DNA of 64,000 nucleotides from the NCBI GenBank assembly GCA_025506515.1, contig CM046452.1, positions 73,443,115-73,507,114 on the forward strand. The letters are read 5' to 3'. This stretch comes from Flaveria trinervia. Lineage: Eukaryota; Streptophyta; Magnoliopsida; Asterales; Asteraceae. Shown one piece after another: positions 11,601 through 22,993 of the stretch. Under the pieces are notes generated by a model. That model was given only the letters and a program-made list of their open reading frames with translations, ran no database searches and was not told the origin of the DNA. Each line of letters opens with the position of its first letter. Position 1 is the stretch's first letter. The position numbers and the translations under genes were made by a program.

Positions 11601-12508
11601 AATAGTCTGAGCAGGGGTTCGTTTGAATTTTCTTTGGTAAGTGAGGGTGATTTTAGGCTGTGTGGGTGGTTGGGAGATAGCAGGTGTGGGCTCAACACTA
11701 GCTTGTGCTGCTAGGTTGTCACCTTGAGCAATGAGCTCTAACATTTTTGGGACTAGGGCTATTTCTACCCCAGAGAAGCCAACAGTGGGCTTTCTCAGTA
11801 TTTTAAAAAGGCCAGGCTTCATCTGTCCCAATTTAAGAATGTTACCTGTTTCCCTCAACTATGAGCCCAGTTCATAGTTAGGAATGTACTGGACATATCT
11901 AGGAAACATGTAATATTATAAGGAGTCTAAATTAGCAAGTAAATTTGTATAAACAAACTGAGAATACCTGGATTTGACCCCTTGAACCATTCCATGGATT
12001 ATGAAGGAGAGATCCTCAGGAATCTGGTCCCATCCACCATGCTTGTTTGATAAGCTGTGAATGACCACATGGAGTAGGAATCTCCACTAGGATGAGACCT
12101 TCCCTTTCCTAAAGGTCTTTACAGAGAAATCTCCCTCATATCCCATCTGCTCAAAAGAATGATTAACAGCTTCCTTTGGGAAGAACACCTCACCTTCTTC
12201 ATCATCCAGCTAAAGATGCCTGTTGATGATGGCCGGAGTGATGAAGATTGTTTTTCCCTGCACTGTGGCAGACAATGCCTTCTCCCCGTCCATAATGATC
12301 TCTTGGAAGGTCTTCTAGAAATCAAGCAGCTGATCCTCATAGAGAGGAGGATCAATGGTTAGGGAGGTGAAGTAGTTGGATAAGCTAAGAATCAAAAAAC
12401 CTTTGAGAAATGAGGATCTTTCTCAAAGCTTAACAGAGCAACCTGATTGCGTTGCCTATGTAGCTGCATGGTAAAGTTGGGATCATTTCTGTGAGCAAGG
12501 TTGGTCAT
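8687..12508 (-). pseudogene. Extra 3' frame of the Sirevirus-like element (env-position ORF)
   Basis: Downstream of RNase H and co-oriented with it, a long reading frame starts about 12508 (MTNLAHRNDPNF) and continues, with stops and frameshifts, through 12355-12119, 11858-10983, 11136-10837, 10761-10423, 10439-9666, 9614-9168 and 9301-8687. Its conserved-looking head (about 12508-11860) includes RHLQLDDEEGEVFFPKEAV, WRFLLHVVIHSLSNKHGGWD and YMFPRYVQYIPNYEL, a globular domain. The rest is low-complexity Pro/Ser/Thr/Glu-rich sequence with a coiled coil (LESQVTILHNRINDQQLEI, about 10860-10925) and basic stretches (KRKKRMAFKPKPKKKK, about 9010-9060). No signal peptide or clear membrane segment is seen, so an envelope role is not supported. 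The head resembles, from memory, hypothetical proteins widely annotated in Asteraceae genomes. Function is unknown. Confidence 0.7.
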
Positions 12509-13245
12509 TTTTGAGGTAGCTTAAAGATGAAGAAAGAAGGAAGAAAGAAATTTCAGAGAGAAATTGGGGTTTTTAGGTTTGGAGGAAGAACAGATGATAG
12601 AAAGAGGGGGAAACCGTTGGGTTTATATGTGAAAGGGATTTCAGATAAAGTTTAATAAAAGAGGATAAACTTTGAAATCCGGATGTCGGTCCCACCTCTG
12701 AAAAAGTAGTTTAGTTTTACTCAAAAAGTAGTTTTCTTGGAAGTCAAAAAGCTTCCGAAGGTTGATTATCTTCGGAAGTTTTAATAAAAAGCTTCGAAGC
12801 TAAAATGACTTCGGAAGATTTTCCTGAGAGTTTTAAAAATCTTGCTTCGGAAGAGAAATTAAAACTTGATTGCTTTGTATATAAAATACAAAGCTTCCGA
12901 GAGTTAATTTTGCTTCGGAAGTAAATGGTCCTTGAAAATAAGTAGTGTTTGAGACAAGTATTTAAGCTTCGGAAGATAGATCTGAGAACTCTTCCGAAGG
13001 CAAATTTCTTAGACAGTTATTTATTTTGAAGGCATGATTTACTTCCGAAGTTAAAAGCATAACTTCGAAGTATCAGAAATTTTCAAAAATCTAAGGAAAG
13101 TCTTCAAAAAGAAATTTTCATCCAAAGAAAACATGAGCTTATGAAAGTGATGAGCTAGACAACGTCGGACACACATATTTTAAGAAATAATAAGAATTAG
13201 TTTTAAGAAAAACCTACTCAAAGTTTATCATCCCAATAGTTGATA
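12509..13245 (-). other. Spacer between RNase H and extra frame, with TTCGGAAG motif cluster
   Basis: No coding sequence is supported. Between about 12745 and 13075 there are roughly ten copies of CTTCGGAAG, CTTCCGAAG or close variants such as CTTCGAAG in both orientations. The same motif clusters in the LTRs. The position just upstream of the extra frame suggests a regulatory region, for example a promoter or splice-control segment for that frame. That role is inference. Confidence 0.6.
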
Positions 13246-16200
13246 TTAGATACTTAAATCTCTGTTCATCAAAAGCCTTTGTAAACAGATCAGCATATTA
13301 TTCATCTGTGTAACTTTGACTAGTTTAATTAATCCCTTTTCATAGTTATCTCTTATTAAATAATACCTAATATTGATGTGCTTTGTCCTTGAGTGTTGCA
13401 CAGGGTTCTCTATGATTGAGATAGCACTATTGTTGTCTATGTGAATGGGAGTCTCCTTGAAGTTTAACCCATAGTCCAGCATCTGATTCTGAATCCAAAG
13501 CACTTGAGCACAGCAGCTTGCAGCAGTAATGTATTCAGCTTCAGCAGTTGATGCAGAGACACATGATTGTTTCTTGCATTGTCATGAGACAATCCTTCCG
13601 CCAAGTAACTAACATCCCCTAGATGTAGACTTTACAGTCATGTTGCAACCACCATAATCACTATAAGTATAAGCATACAGATTAAAGTCAGGATTTTTAG
13701 GGTACCATAAACCAAGTGTTGAAGCACCCTTGAGGTATCTTAGAATCCTCTTGACAGTGATGAGGTGAGACATCTTAGGGTCGGCTTGATATCTTGCACA
13801 GATGCATGTACAAACATAATATCAGGCCTGCTAGCAGTAAGATACATAAGAGACCCAATCATAGCCCTGTATAAGTGTCATCTACACACACACCCCTCAA
13901 GATCAGGTCCAAGGGAGTGGTTTCTAGGTATAGGTGTCTTAGCAATCTTACAATCAGTCATGTTGAACCTCTTGAGTATGTCCTGAACATACTTTGACTG
14001 ACTTATGAAGATGCCATCTTCAACTTGCTTCACTTGAATTCCCAGAAAGAAATTGAGTTCTCCCATGGCACTCATTTCAAATCTGTCTTTCATCAGCTTC
14101 TCAAAGTCTTTGCAGAGCTTTGGATTAGTTGAACCAAAAATGATGTCATCCATATACACTTGAACTAGCAATATGTCATTTCCCTGTCCTTTGATGAAGA
14201 GAGTTCCATCTATAGTACCTCTCTTGTATCCATGTTTATAAAGATACTTAAACAGCGTCTCATACCACTTTATGGGTGCCTAATGCAGCCCATAAAGAGC
14301 TTTGTCAAGCTTGCAGACATAATCAGGATGATCAGGATCTACAAAACCAGGTGGCTGTTTGACATATACCTCTTCATCAATCACTCCATACAAAAAGGCA
14401 CACTTCACATAAAGCTGAAAGACTTTGAATTTCTTGGATGCAACAAATGCCAAGAATATCCTAACAGCTTCTAATCTTGCTACTGGAGCAAAGACATCAG
14501 TGTAGTCAATCCCTTCTTCTTGTGTGTATCCTTGAACAACTAGTCTAGCTTTGTTCTTGATGATGATGCCTCTATTATCTTTCTTGTTCCTAAACACCCA
14601 TTGGTTCCAATGGTAGTCTTCCCATAAGGAAGAGGACAAAGGTTCCAAACTTTCTGCCTTTTGAATTGAAGCAGCTCTTGTTGCATAGCTTCAACCCAAC
14701 TTCCATCCTTTAGAGCCTCATCAACTTTCTTTGGCTTTATCTGGGATAAGAAACAAGAGTGAAGACAAACATTTGCTTCATGGGTTTGTCCTCTTGTCCT
14801 TACCACTATGACAACATCTCCAATGATGTTTGTGGTGGTATGAGACTTGTGGATCCTAAGCTGAGGGATCACAGCAAGTTGCTGAGAAAGATCTAAATTA
14901 GAGAAATTTAGATCTGGCATGGTAGTTTCTCCCACCATAGCAGCACATTTTTCAAGAGAAACTTGATCCAAGTAGTGTGTGACATCATTGATGTTCTCAT
15001 CTATGGTGTGATTAGTGGCATCAAGAAATTTTTGGTCACTGTCACCACCACCATTGTTGTCTTCCACAATTGAGATATTCTTATCTGGTTGTGGAGCCTC
15101 TAAGCTGGAATTTGAAGGCACCCCAGATGTACCAGCTGAGTTTGTCATTGTAGTGCTAATAGAAACCTCATTAGCAGAAGTAGTTCCAACTGGAGCTGAA
15201 GATGTATGACTTGAAGGTCTTCTTAGCTCAAATCTTAGATCAGGATCACCTGTATTTAGATTTTCTACAGATCCTGAAACACTCTCACAAGATTTGTTAA
15301 AACAGTTGGTAACTAAATCAAGATCAAACAGCTAATCAGGACCAGAACCAGCTGCACAGGGTGTGTGTTCATTGAAAATCACATTGGCTGACTCTTCAAT
15401 AATTCTAGTTCTGAGATTGTACACTCTATAAGCCTTAGCTTGAGAAGAGTGTCCAATAAAATGTCCATCATCTGATTTCTCAGCAAACTTGGCAATTCGA
15501 TCTTTGGTATTCAAGATGGTGCAAGGACATCCAAATGACCTGAGAAAACCAATGAAAGGTTTCCTCTTGTGCCAAAGTTCATAAGGAGTCTTGCTATGAG
15601 TCTTGACCACTAAAACTCTATTCTGCACATAGCACGCAGTGTTGACTGCCTCTGCCTAGAAGGTGATGGGCAGCTTAGAGTCAGACAGCATGGTTCTTGC
15701 AGCTTCAATCAGTGTCCTGTTTCTCCTCTCAGCAACACCATTTTGTTGAGGAGTCCTGGGAGCAGTATATTGTCTTGTAATACCCTTTTCATCACAGAAT
15801 GTATCAAGGCTTTGGTTTTTAAATTCAGTTCCTTGATCACATCTTATGATCTTGACCTTGTGATCAGATTGATTCTCAATCTTTAAGATGAAATTCTTTA
15901 GAATCTCAGGAGTCTCATCCTTAGTTCTAAGGAAGAAAACCCAAGTGAATCTTGTAAAGTCATCTGTGATCACTAAACAATAAGAGGTCCTTCCTAGACT
16001 CATTACACTGGTGGGGCCAAAGAGATCCATACGTAACAAGTGTAGGGTGTAGTGATGGAGTTCCTTTCCTTAGGCCTGTAAGATACCTTGTGTTGCTTCC
16101 TTTTAGGCATGCAACACAATGATCATCACTTGTAAACTCTTTCTTTGGTATTCCAGTTACCAAATCATTCTTAATTAATTTGTTCATGTTTTTAAAGTTT

Positions 16201-16667
16201 ACATGGCATATTCTTTTATGCCATAGGAAAGACTCATCACTATTGGCTTTAGACAGAAAGCATAAAACTTCTCCAGAGGAGATGTTTCTTGCAAATCCAT
16301 CTTGTACATGTTCCCTTTCCTGGGGGCTCTAAGCAGGATATGCTCATGAGGAATGACCACACTAGGATTGAGAACAATGCATTCATACTCAGTAAAGAGC
16401 ATGTTATGACTCTGATCACAAATTTGGGATACACTCAGAAGATTGTACCCAAGCTCTTTGACAAAGTTTACCTTTTTCAATACTGAGCTTACCATTTGTG
16501 ACCATGCCCCTTCCAGAATTGTAACCACCTTCATCTCCTCCAAAAGAAACTGGTCCTCCATTAATTCTTTCAAAGTTCTGGAGTAGTGACCTATTACCTG
16601 TCATGTGCCTGGAACAGCCACTATCAATGATCCAGACATTTTTGTTTGTCTTGAGTTGTCCCTGCAC
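13246..16667 (-). pseudogene. Sirevirus-like Copia pol (protease, integrase, RT, RNase H), broken
   Basis: Read leftwards on the minus strand. The protease active site WIIDSGCSRHMTG is at about 16600-16640. GAG-pre-integrase follows (LLSVSQICD; HHCC-type C-x2-C in DDHCVACLKG at about 16090-16130). The integrase core comes next (MDLFGP, RCDQGTEFKN and PQQNGVAERRNRTL supply the D, D, E triad; 16039-15656). Reverse transcriptase follows (VQGYTQEEGIDYTDVFAPVARLEA; QVYMDDIIFGST at about 14140-14165). RNase H carries IHIDNNSAISI (about 13415-13450) and a C-terminal TKHINIRYY motif. The frame changes near 16190, 15650, 15330, 14650, 14280 and 13880, so no full polyprotein can be made. The integrase-before-RT order identifies Ty1/Copia. 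Confidence 0.92.
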
Positions 16668-16678
16668 AAAGAAGTTGA

Positions 16679-19391
16679 TTAGTTACATTTGGAAACCCAA
16701 GCCTTGCTTGTCTTGGGCTCAGAAACATAAGGTAATGTAACAGTAATAGATCCTATGGTTGTGCTAAGAGGATCTTGAGTTGTTGTCGATGGAGAATTCT
16801 CAGTCACTTGGTCTTTCTTAGACTTCCACACCACCTTTGGAGTCTTGGACTTGACCTTCAAAACTTCGAAAGCTTTTGGAACTTCGGAAGTTTTGATGAC
16901 TGAACCTTCAGAAGATTCTGCAAACACTGCAGCAGACTTTAGTGCTTCGGAAGAACTCCTTTCTTCCGAGACCAACTTCTCTTCTGAGGGTAATTTTTCC
17001 ACTTGCCTTCTTCTTGGACTTGGAGCTTCCGAAGGAAACAGATTTTCCTTTCGAAGCTTGAATCTTCTTAGAACTCTTTGAAGTCTTTGTCTTGGTCATA
17101 TGGACAGTACCTTTAGGATTGTATGGACAATCCTTAGCAATGTGAGTGATACTTTCACACATGAAACACATCTTTTTCTTCTTCACAAGAGTCATCTGCT
17201 AGGAACAAGACTGTCTTTGGTCACATCCCTTCTCCACCTTCATCTTTGCAGAAGCTAAGACAGTTCCTTTGGGCTGGGAACTGTTCTTGGAGTTTGATGG
17301 TCCAGGCTGTGTAGTAGTGGTACATAGCAGATCAGTCTTCTTCTTGTTCCTGAGATGAGTTGAACAAGAACCAGAACTCTTAGCAAAAAAGTTTTGGTTG
17401 ATGTCTTTAGTCCTTACTACTTCAAACCCTACAGATATGAAAATGTGTTTTTACTTAGAGTCAAAAGTAGCCTTGATCTCTTGAGCCTTCCTTGCCTTTC
17501 TTTTGCTCTTTCTGATCAAGTTCTTTCTCATAGACGTGGTCATCACAGTCTTCTTCTTCTCCTCAGAAGGATAGTGGCCCTTCTTAGAATCCTCCTCTTC
17601 ACTCTTCTCAGAGGAATTCTTCACTATCTCTTCTTCATCCTTTTCACTCATAGGATCTATGAGAGGAAGCTCATCTTCACAAGTTTCACACCTAGGAGAT
17701 CTTACAGACAAGATTGTGTGTGGAGGAGCTAACTCATTGGATCCCAGTCCCTGCCTGTTTTGATAGCACACTTTGTTATGCAGGGATGAGGATATCATGT
17801 TCTAGAAGGTCTCTTCTTCAAGAACACTCTTTTCTGCCCTGGCTTTGCTGATCACAAGCTCAGCCTGGCACTCAGTCAGCTTGGTTATGAGATCTTTGAT
17901 TTGAGTCCTAAAATCTATGTGCTCATGTTTTAGAACTGAAATGGCTTTCTCAAGGTCCTCTATCTTCAGTTTATAATCATTTTCAGACATTCTAAAATCA
18001 GATTTTAAAATGTTTAAAGACTCAAGGTCAGATTCATCTCCAAGTTATAGGACCTGTATCTATTGACTTTAGCAATGCTTCAGGAGTACAGAGATGTTCC
18101 AATACCTTGGCTTCATCATGGTTTGCCATCAAAGCTTGGTCAGGAGAAGCATCTTCCACCTGAAAGCTCCAGTCAAAGCCTTCTTCTTCAACAACAACAG
18201 TAGCCTGCTGCTTTGACTTCTCATTCTGGAGAGCTTTGTCAGTGTAGTTTGGTCTGAACTGTGTTTGGCCATCATTTGTTTTAGGTGCCTTACACTCTCT
18301 AGCAAAGTGGCCCATCAAGTTACAGTTGTAACACTTGACTTTGCATTTGTCCAGGCCAAACTTTCCACTGGTTGCATTGCTTGGAAACTTATTTCTAGTC
18401 ATCTTGTAGAACTTCTTGGCTCTGTGAGTGAGAAGAGCCATCTGCTGGACTATTTCCATGTATTCCAGATCATCTGGATGAATACAGTCCAGGTCTTCAA
18501 GAGTGAAAAGAGAGTTGCCACAGCTTTCATCAGAAGACACAAAAACTTGAGAAGAGCTTGTCTCTTGGAATGGGCTTCCTTGAGTGTAGTTCTCCCTTGG
18601 TGTCTCTGGGAAGGTGATGTGAAAGGGTGAGTTGTCAGGGTAGCATATGAGATGATGTTTGGGTTCTATGCTATCCTTTCAACCACATGTAAGGCTGAAC
18701 CCATTTGATTGTTGGAGTTGCCAGATGAACTTTGCATGTTCATCTCCATCTGGTAGCCACTAAGAATCCCATATAACTTTGTCAGAGTGAGAGTTTTGAG
18801 ATCTTCAGTCCTCTTGATCACCACACAGTAGTGTGTCCACTGCCTAGGAAGTGAGGACATGAACTTCCTTACAATGTCTCTATTTTCAAGAGAAACTCCT
18901 CCATCCATAAGGTATCCATAATCTCAACATACCAGAAGTATTGTTGAGTCATGGTTTCACCTGTTTTGAAGGTGAAGTTTTCAAACTACTGCTTCAGGAG
19001 ATCCTTTTTTTTCTCCTTGGCTTCAGAGGAACCCTCATACATCAGTTTCAGTGCATCCCACAGCTGCTTGGCTGTTTTGCACTTCTTGAAACCTCTATAC
19101 ACAGAGTTTGGAAGGCAGTTTGAAGGGCTGTCATGGCTTTTCTGTCAATCTCTACTCTCTTCCTATCTTCATCAGAGTAGTTAGCCATATCCTTAGGGAT
19201 TATACCAGCACCAATAGCAGAAGGGGTACTGGTATGAAAGTTCCATTCTCAATAGACTCCCACATTCTTGAATCAAGAGACCTGATGAAACCTTCCATTC
19301 TCAAACACCAGGTATCAAACTCATCAAGAGTGATCAGTGGGGACTTGTTCATGGTTCCAGTTTCCATATCAGTCTTGGAAATGGTTGCCAT
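16679..19391 (-). pseudogene. Sirevirus-like Copia gag, broken
   Basis: Starts at MATISKTDMETGTMNKSP (19391), about 70 bp inside the primer-binding site. The N-terminal part (FDTWCLRMEGFIRSLD) and TAKQLWDALKLMYEG followed by KLYGILSGYQ fit the plant Copia gag (UBN2) fold. Two CCHC zinc knuckles are visible: CYNCNLMGHFAREC (about 18290-18330) and a second, CFMCESITHIAKDC (about 17125-17165). Between them are coiled-coil and Ser/Lys/Glu-rich stretches. Frameshifts occur near 19215, 19080, 18665, 18034 and 17800. This gag is long compared with simple Copia elements. The stretch 16850-17060 encodes repeated SSE/SEV-type residues from the same TTCGGAAG motif that clusters in the LTRs. Confidence 0.85.
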
Positions 19392-19461
19392 TTGAAAAGT
19401 TTAGTATTTATGTGTGTGGGGGATCTTAAGATGGTGAGATCTTATATCAAGAGCCTGAAAA

Positions 19462-19473
19462 GCTCTGATACCA
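19462..19473 (-). promoter_or_regulatory. Primer-binding site, tRNA-iMet type
   Basis: Minus strand TGGTATCAGAGC, two bases from the 5' LTR. It is the standard match to the 3' end of plant initiator methionine tRNA. Confidence 0.93.
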
Positions 19474-19475
19474 AA

Positions 19476-20264
19476 TGCAGGACCGGTGAAGGGGTCAATT
19501 ACAACACAACAACACAAAGAGGAGATTAACTAAAAATTAATCAAACAGTAAGACTAGATTAACCACAATAAGATACTAAGAACACAAGTAATGTAAGAGA
19601 CAGAACACAAGTATATGATTTTCAAGAATGCAGTATATTGCTTTCTCTATGTTCTATTACAAGTGTTACAAAGCATAATGGAAAGATACAAGAACATGAG
19701 ATACTTATACTACATCCTACAGCCAGCTATACTTTGAAAGCCAGCTGGATACAATTGACTAGACACAAATAAAATCAATTGTAGAGTCAAAAGACAGATT
19801 GCCTTTTGACTAGTGACTATGACATGCCATAGCTCACATTCTTATCTATTATAAAAAGCATAAAGTAGATGAAGTAGAAAGTTACATACTCAAGACCTCA
19901 ATGTACAGTTACCAAAAGCATGGACCTTTTCACCAACTCATGTAAGTTGGTGACCTTACAAAGGTGCAGCGGAAAGGTGTCCAGCTTTATGAAAAAGTAC
20001 ATCAGATAAAGCATGTGTTAAAAGTCTTTGGAAGAAATCTGTCTTCATGAGTTGAAGCTTCGGAAGACTTTGTCTCTGAGGCTTCGGAAGACTTCATATT
20101 TGGCTTCGGAAGATATTGGTCTTGGCTTTGGAAGATTTCACACTTAGAATAATTATGTTGCATGTGTGAAACTTCCTAAGCATTCTTCTTCATAGCTACT
20201 TGTGCAGCATGCAGGATAGACATTGGATGTTTAGGTTGTATCAGCCTCTTCATTAATCTCTACA
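19476..20264 (-). repeat. Copia (Sirevirus-like) 5' LTR
   Basis: 789 bp, TG...CA, aligned over its whole length with 7859-8645 with scattered substitutions and small indels. The GTCAAAAGRCA inverted repeat and the TTCGGAAG cluster (20056-20137) are kept, each with one or more changes. AAATA follows at 20265-20269. Confidence 0.95.
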
Positions 20265-22993
20265 AAATATAACAAAAGAAAATCATTCTAAAGAAACACT
20301 TACCATGGTGATTTAATTTCAATTAAGAAAGGGAGGCGGCAAACAGAAGCATTCAAAAAAGATTTGGAAAAGCCTACTGGTATTAAACATGGATCAAAGA
20401 AACGTTTGGTTCTTATTGATGAGTATGATGACGAGGATGATGACATATTTCAAGGTATTGTTTTCATGATCTTAAATTTCATTTACTTATTTACTAATAC
20501 TAAAGTCAGTCAAATTACTACTTAAGATGAATTTACACTTAATGCATTTAGGTGTTAATGAAGTAGATGTGGAACCAATAAGTTTGGAGGATGATGGGGA
20601 TGAAGGGTATATTATGAAATCTCAAGGTACTTATATTTAGTGACCTATTTAACTAGTTCATTCTCTTGTTGTTTTTTTTAATTTATATTTATTAATAGCA
20701 TTGTGTTTAACAATGGATAATATTATGTTGACAAAGATGATGAAAATGAGGACATGGACCTTTTTGTATCTACAAATAATGATAATGAGATACAAGGGGA
20801 TGATAGCCAAGATGATTTGGAAGACGAGATCGATGCACAAGTTCAAGATCCATTATATTGCCCCGATTTAGAAAAATCAACAGGTTAATTTAACTACTCA
20901 TACCATGTTTTTGGTTTGTTATTGGTTATATTTATGTATATGTGTGTGTTGTGTGTGTGTATATATATATATATAAATATATTTTTTAATATATACTTGA
21001 TTTTAGAATCTAAAACCAATAAAAGAGGACCAACAATGTTGCATCTTGTGCACACGCGGAAAGTCGACGTGCGAGAGGTCATTATATGTAATGAATTTGG
21101 ACAACCCGTGGGACCTGTAACAAAGGAGAAAGATGTAATTGGATAATTCTCTCGATTTTTGGTACAATTGCTCGTAATCAACCGTTGATCCATACTTCAT
21201 AGAAGAAGGTGCCATATAAAGATAAAATATGAGAGTATGTCTTGGTAAGGTTTTAAGTAGTATTTATCTTTTTATTTATTATAATTTATGATTTATTAAT
21301 TCTAAGTGTTTTAAAGGAAAAAACGATGTGCCTGATGCTGCTAAAACTTGGGTTTTAAAGAGTATTGGACAGTCATATAAAGTACACAAGTGCAGGTTTA
21401 AGAAAAAACACTTCTATCAATATAAAGATAGCAAAACAAGAAGGAAAAATAGACCCAAAAATATTCCAGAAGATGATTTCTCACAACTATTAAGGCTATG
21501 GAGTAATAGAGATGTGATGGTAATTTTCTAGATAATTTATCTATTACTAGTATTTGCTAATAATAAAAGTTTCTAGTAGCTGAATCATTTATATTACTGT
21601 GTATCCAGAAGCGTTGTTTGCGAGCTAAAGAAATACACTTGTCTCAAAAAAATATGCATACAACCGGTCCAAAAAGTTTTGCTAGAATTCGTGATGAAAT
21701 GATAATATGGTTATATTTTGCTCGTGATTTGTGTTTTTCACTATTCAAGATGTTGATTTTTTTATTAATATATGTTATCATGAATGTAGAGAAACGAAGA
21801 CCCAAATAAGAAATTACCAAGTTTAACTCAAATTTTTGAACATACACGTAAAAGGACCGAAGGGCGAGCATATCTTGATACATATGATGACACTGCAAGA
21901 AAATTTGTAAGTTCTTTCAAGTTTCTGTTTTGTGAATTTTATATAAATTATCATGCATGTGTTGACTTTTAAAAGTCATTTTCTTATAACCTACATTTGC
22001 TGTGATTTATGATAAGCATTTATAATTGTTAATTTACCCTTGGCATCATGAGTTAGAGTGTTAGACTATATAATCAATGTGTATGCTTTAACTATGTTAC
22101 TTAGGCTAGTATTTGAAACATTTATGTTGTTGCAAATAAGACGATAGTTAATGTCTAACTGTATGGTTAATCTTGTACCAAGAAAAAAAGACAGTCTTAA
22201 CATAGGAAAGAATATCGTTGAATTGAAGCCAACATGTATATGTAAAATTGATGCTACTTTGAATTTTTATATAATCACTATGAATATGTGCTACTTTAAC
22301 ATGGATTTAGCTTAACTTTGTATGTAATGTGTACCTGTATTTGTTTTTGACCATATACTAAATTTTCACTCTAGTTTTTTTGTTAGAGATATTAATACAA
22401 AGTAATTTTTAGTGTGTTCTGTTGGTTGTTTTTAGTTAGAAATATTTGATGTTATATGATGTTGGCATAGGTCTGATAATAACTTATTTATAGGTAGTTG
22501 TATTAACAAAGAAGTTGTATTGTTACTAATTTTTTTGACAAGCAACTTGTATTGTTGGTTTATTGGTTGTTGTGATTGTATAATATTTTCTTATTCTCCT
22601 TTGAAGGAACAAATGAAGAATTACAAACCTCCAGAAGACGGAAAATCTTTGGTCGATCCTTATACTGTTGTAATGAGCAAGGAGTATGATGGCTACCTTC
22701 GACTTTATGGCAAAGGTGTTACTAAAAAAATGGTGAAAAAAGTGGATGGTGGTGAGAAACCATACATGATTTCGGGGGGACTTATGGAATCATTCAAAGC
22801 GAGTTTTGAAGTTGAAAAAACATAGTTACTTGAAATGTGAAAAGAAATTGAATGGGGCCATGGAAGGAAAAAAGCTAAGATAGAAGGTATGCGGAAAGAT
22901 TTTGACAACCAACAAGCAAACTTTGATGCTATGATGCAGAATATCATGAAAAATCTACCAATTGAAGTACTTCAAGATCTTAGAGATGAATAG
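20265..22993 (+). pseudogene. CACTA TNPA-like gene (Transposase_24 type), 3' exons, broken
   Basis: Exons with plant splice signals continue the gene cut by the Copia element. There is an acidic exon (about 20330-20455), then 20553-20625 and 20717-20891 (GT follows ATCAACAG). From 21006 come NEFGQPVGPVTKEK and then 21318-21518 (WVLKSIGQSYKVHKCRFKKK). An exon from 21609 reads RAKEIHLSQKNMHTTGPKSF, followed by 21789-21906 (RTEGRAYLDTYDDTA) and a last exon from 22606 (EYDGYLRLYGKGVTKK) to 22993. These phrases match the plant Ptta/En/Spm Transposase_24 domain. There are premature stops near 21144 and 22823-22840, and the donor after KSFARIRDEM reads ATAATATG rather than GT. In En/Spm the corresponding protein binds the subterminal repeats. 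Confidence 0.8.

Larger units (their letters stand above)
7859..20264 (-). mobile_element. Sirevirus-like Ty1/Copia retrotransposon, 12.4 kb
   Basis: LTRs at 7859-8645 and 19476-20264 both start TGCAGGACCGGTG and end ATCTCTACA, and the element is flanked by AAATA duplications. Coding runs on the minus strand, so the right LTR is the 5' LTR. The primer-binding site TGGTATCAGAGC, complementary to initiator tRNA-Met, lies just inside it. A polypurine tract AGGGGAAGTT precedes the left LTR. Order: gag with CCHC knuckles, protease, integrase, reverse transcriptase, RNase H, a spacer of about 730 bp, and a long extra frame of about 3.8 kb. The MDDIIFGST reverse-transcriptase box, large size and extra 3' frame point to the SIRE/Sirevirus lineage. 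All frames are interrupted. The LTRs differ at a modest number of sites, so the insertion is not very recent. Confidence 0.93.

Noticed and set aside
8687..12508. Retroviral envelope gene
   Set aside because: The position fits, but no signal peptide, transmembrane anchor or furin-like processing region could be seen. The composition is low-complexity and coiled-coil.
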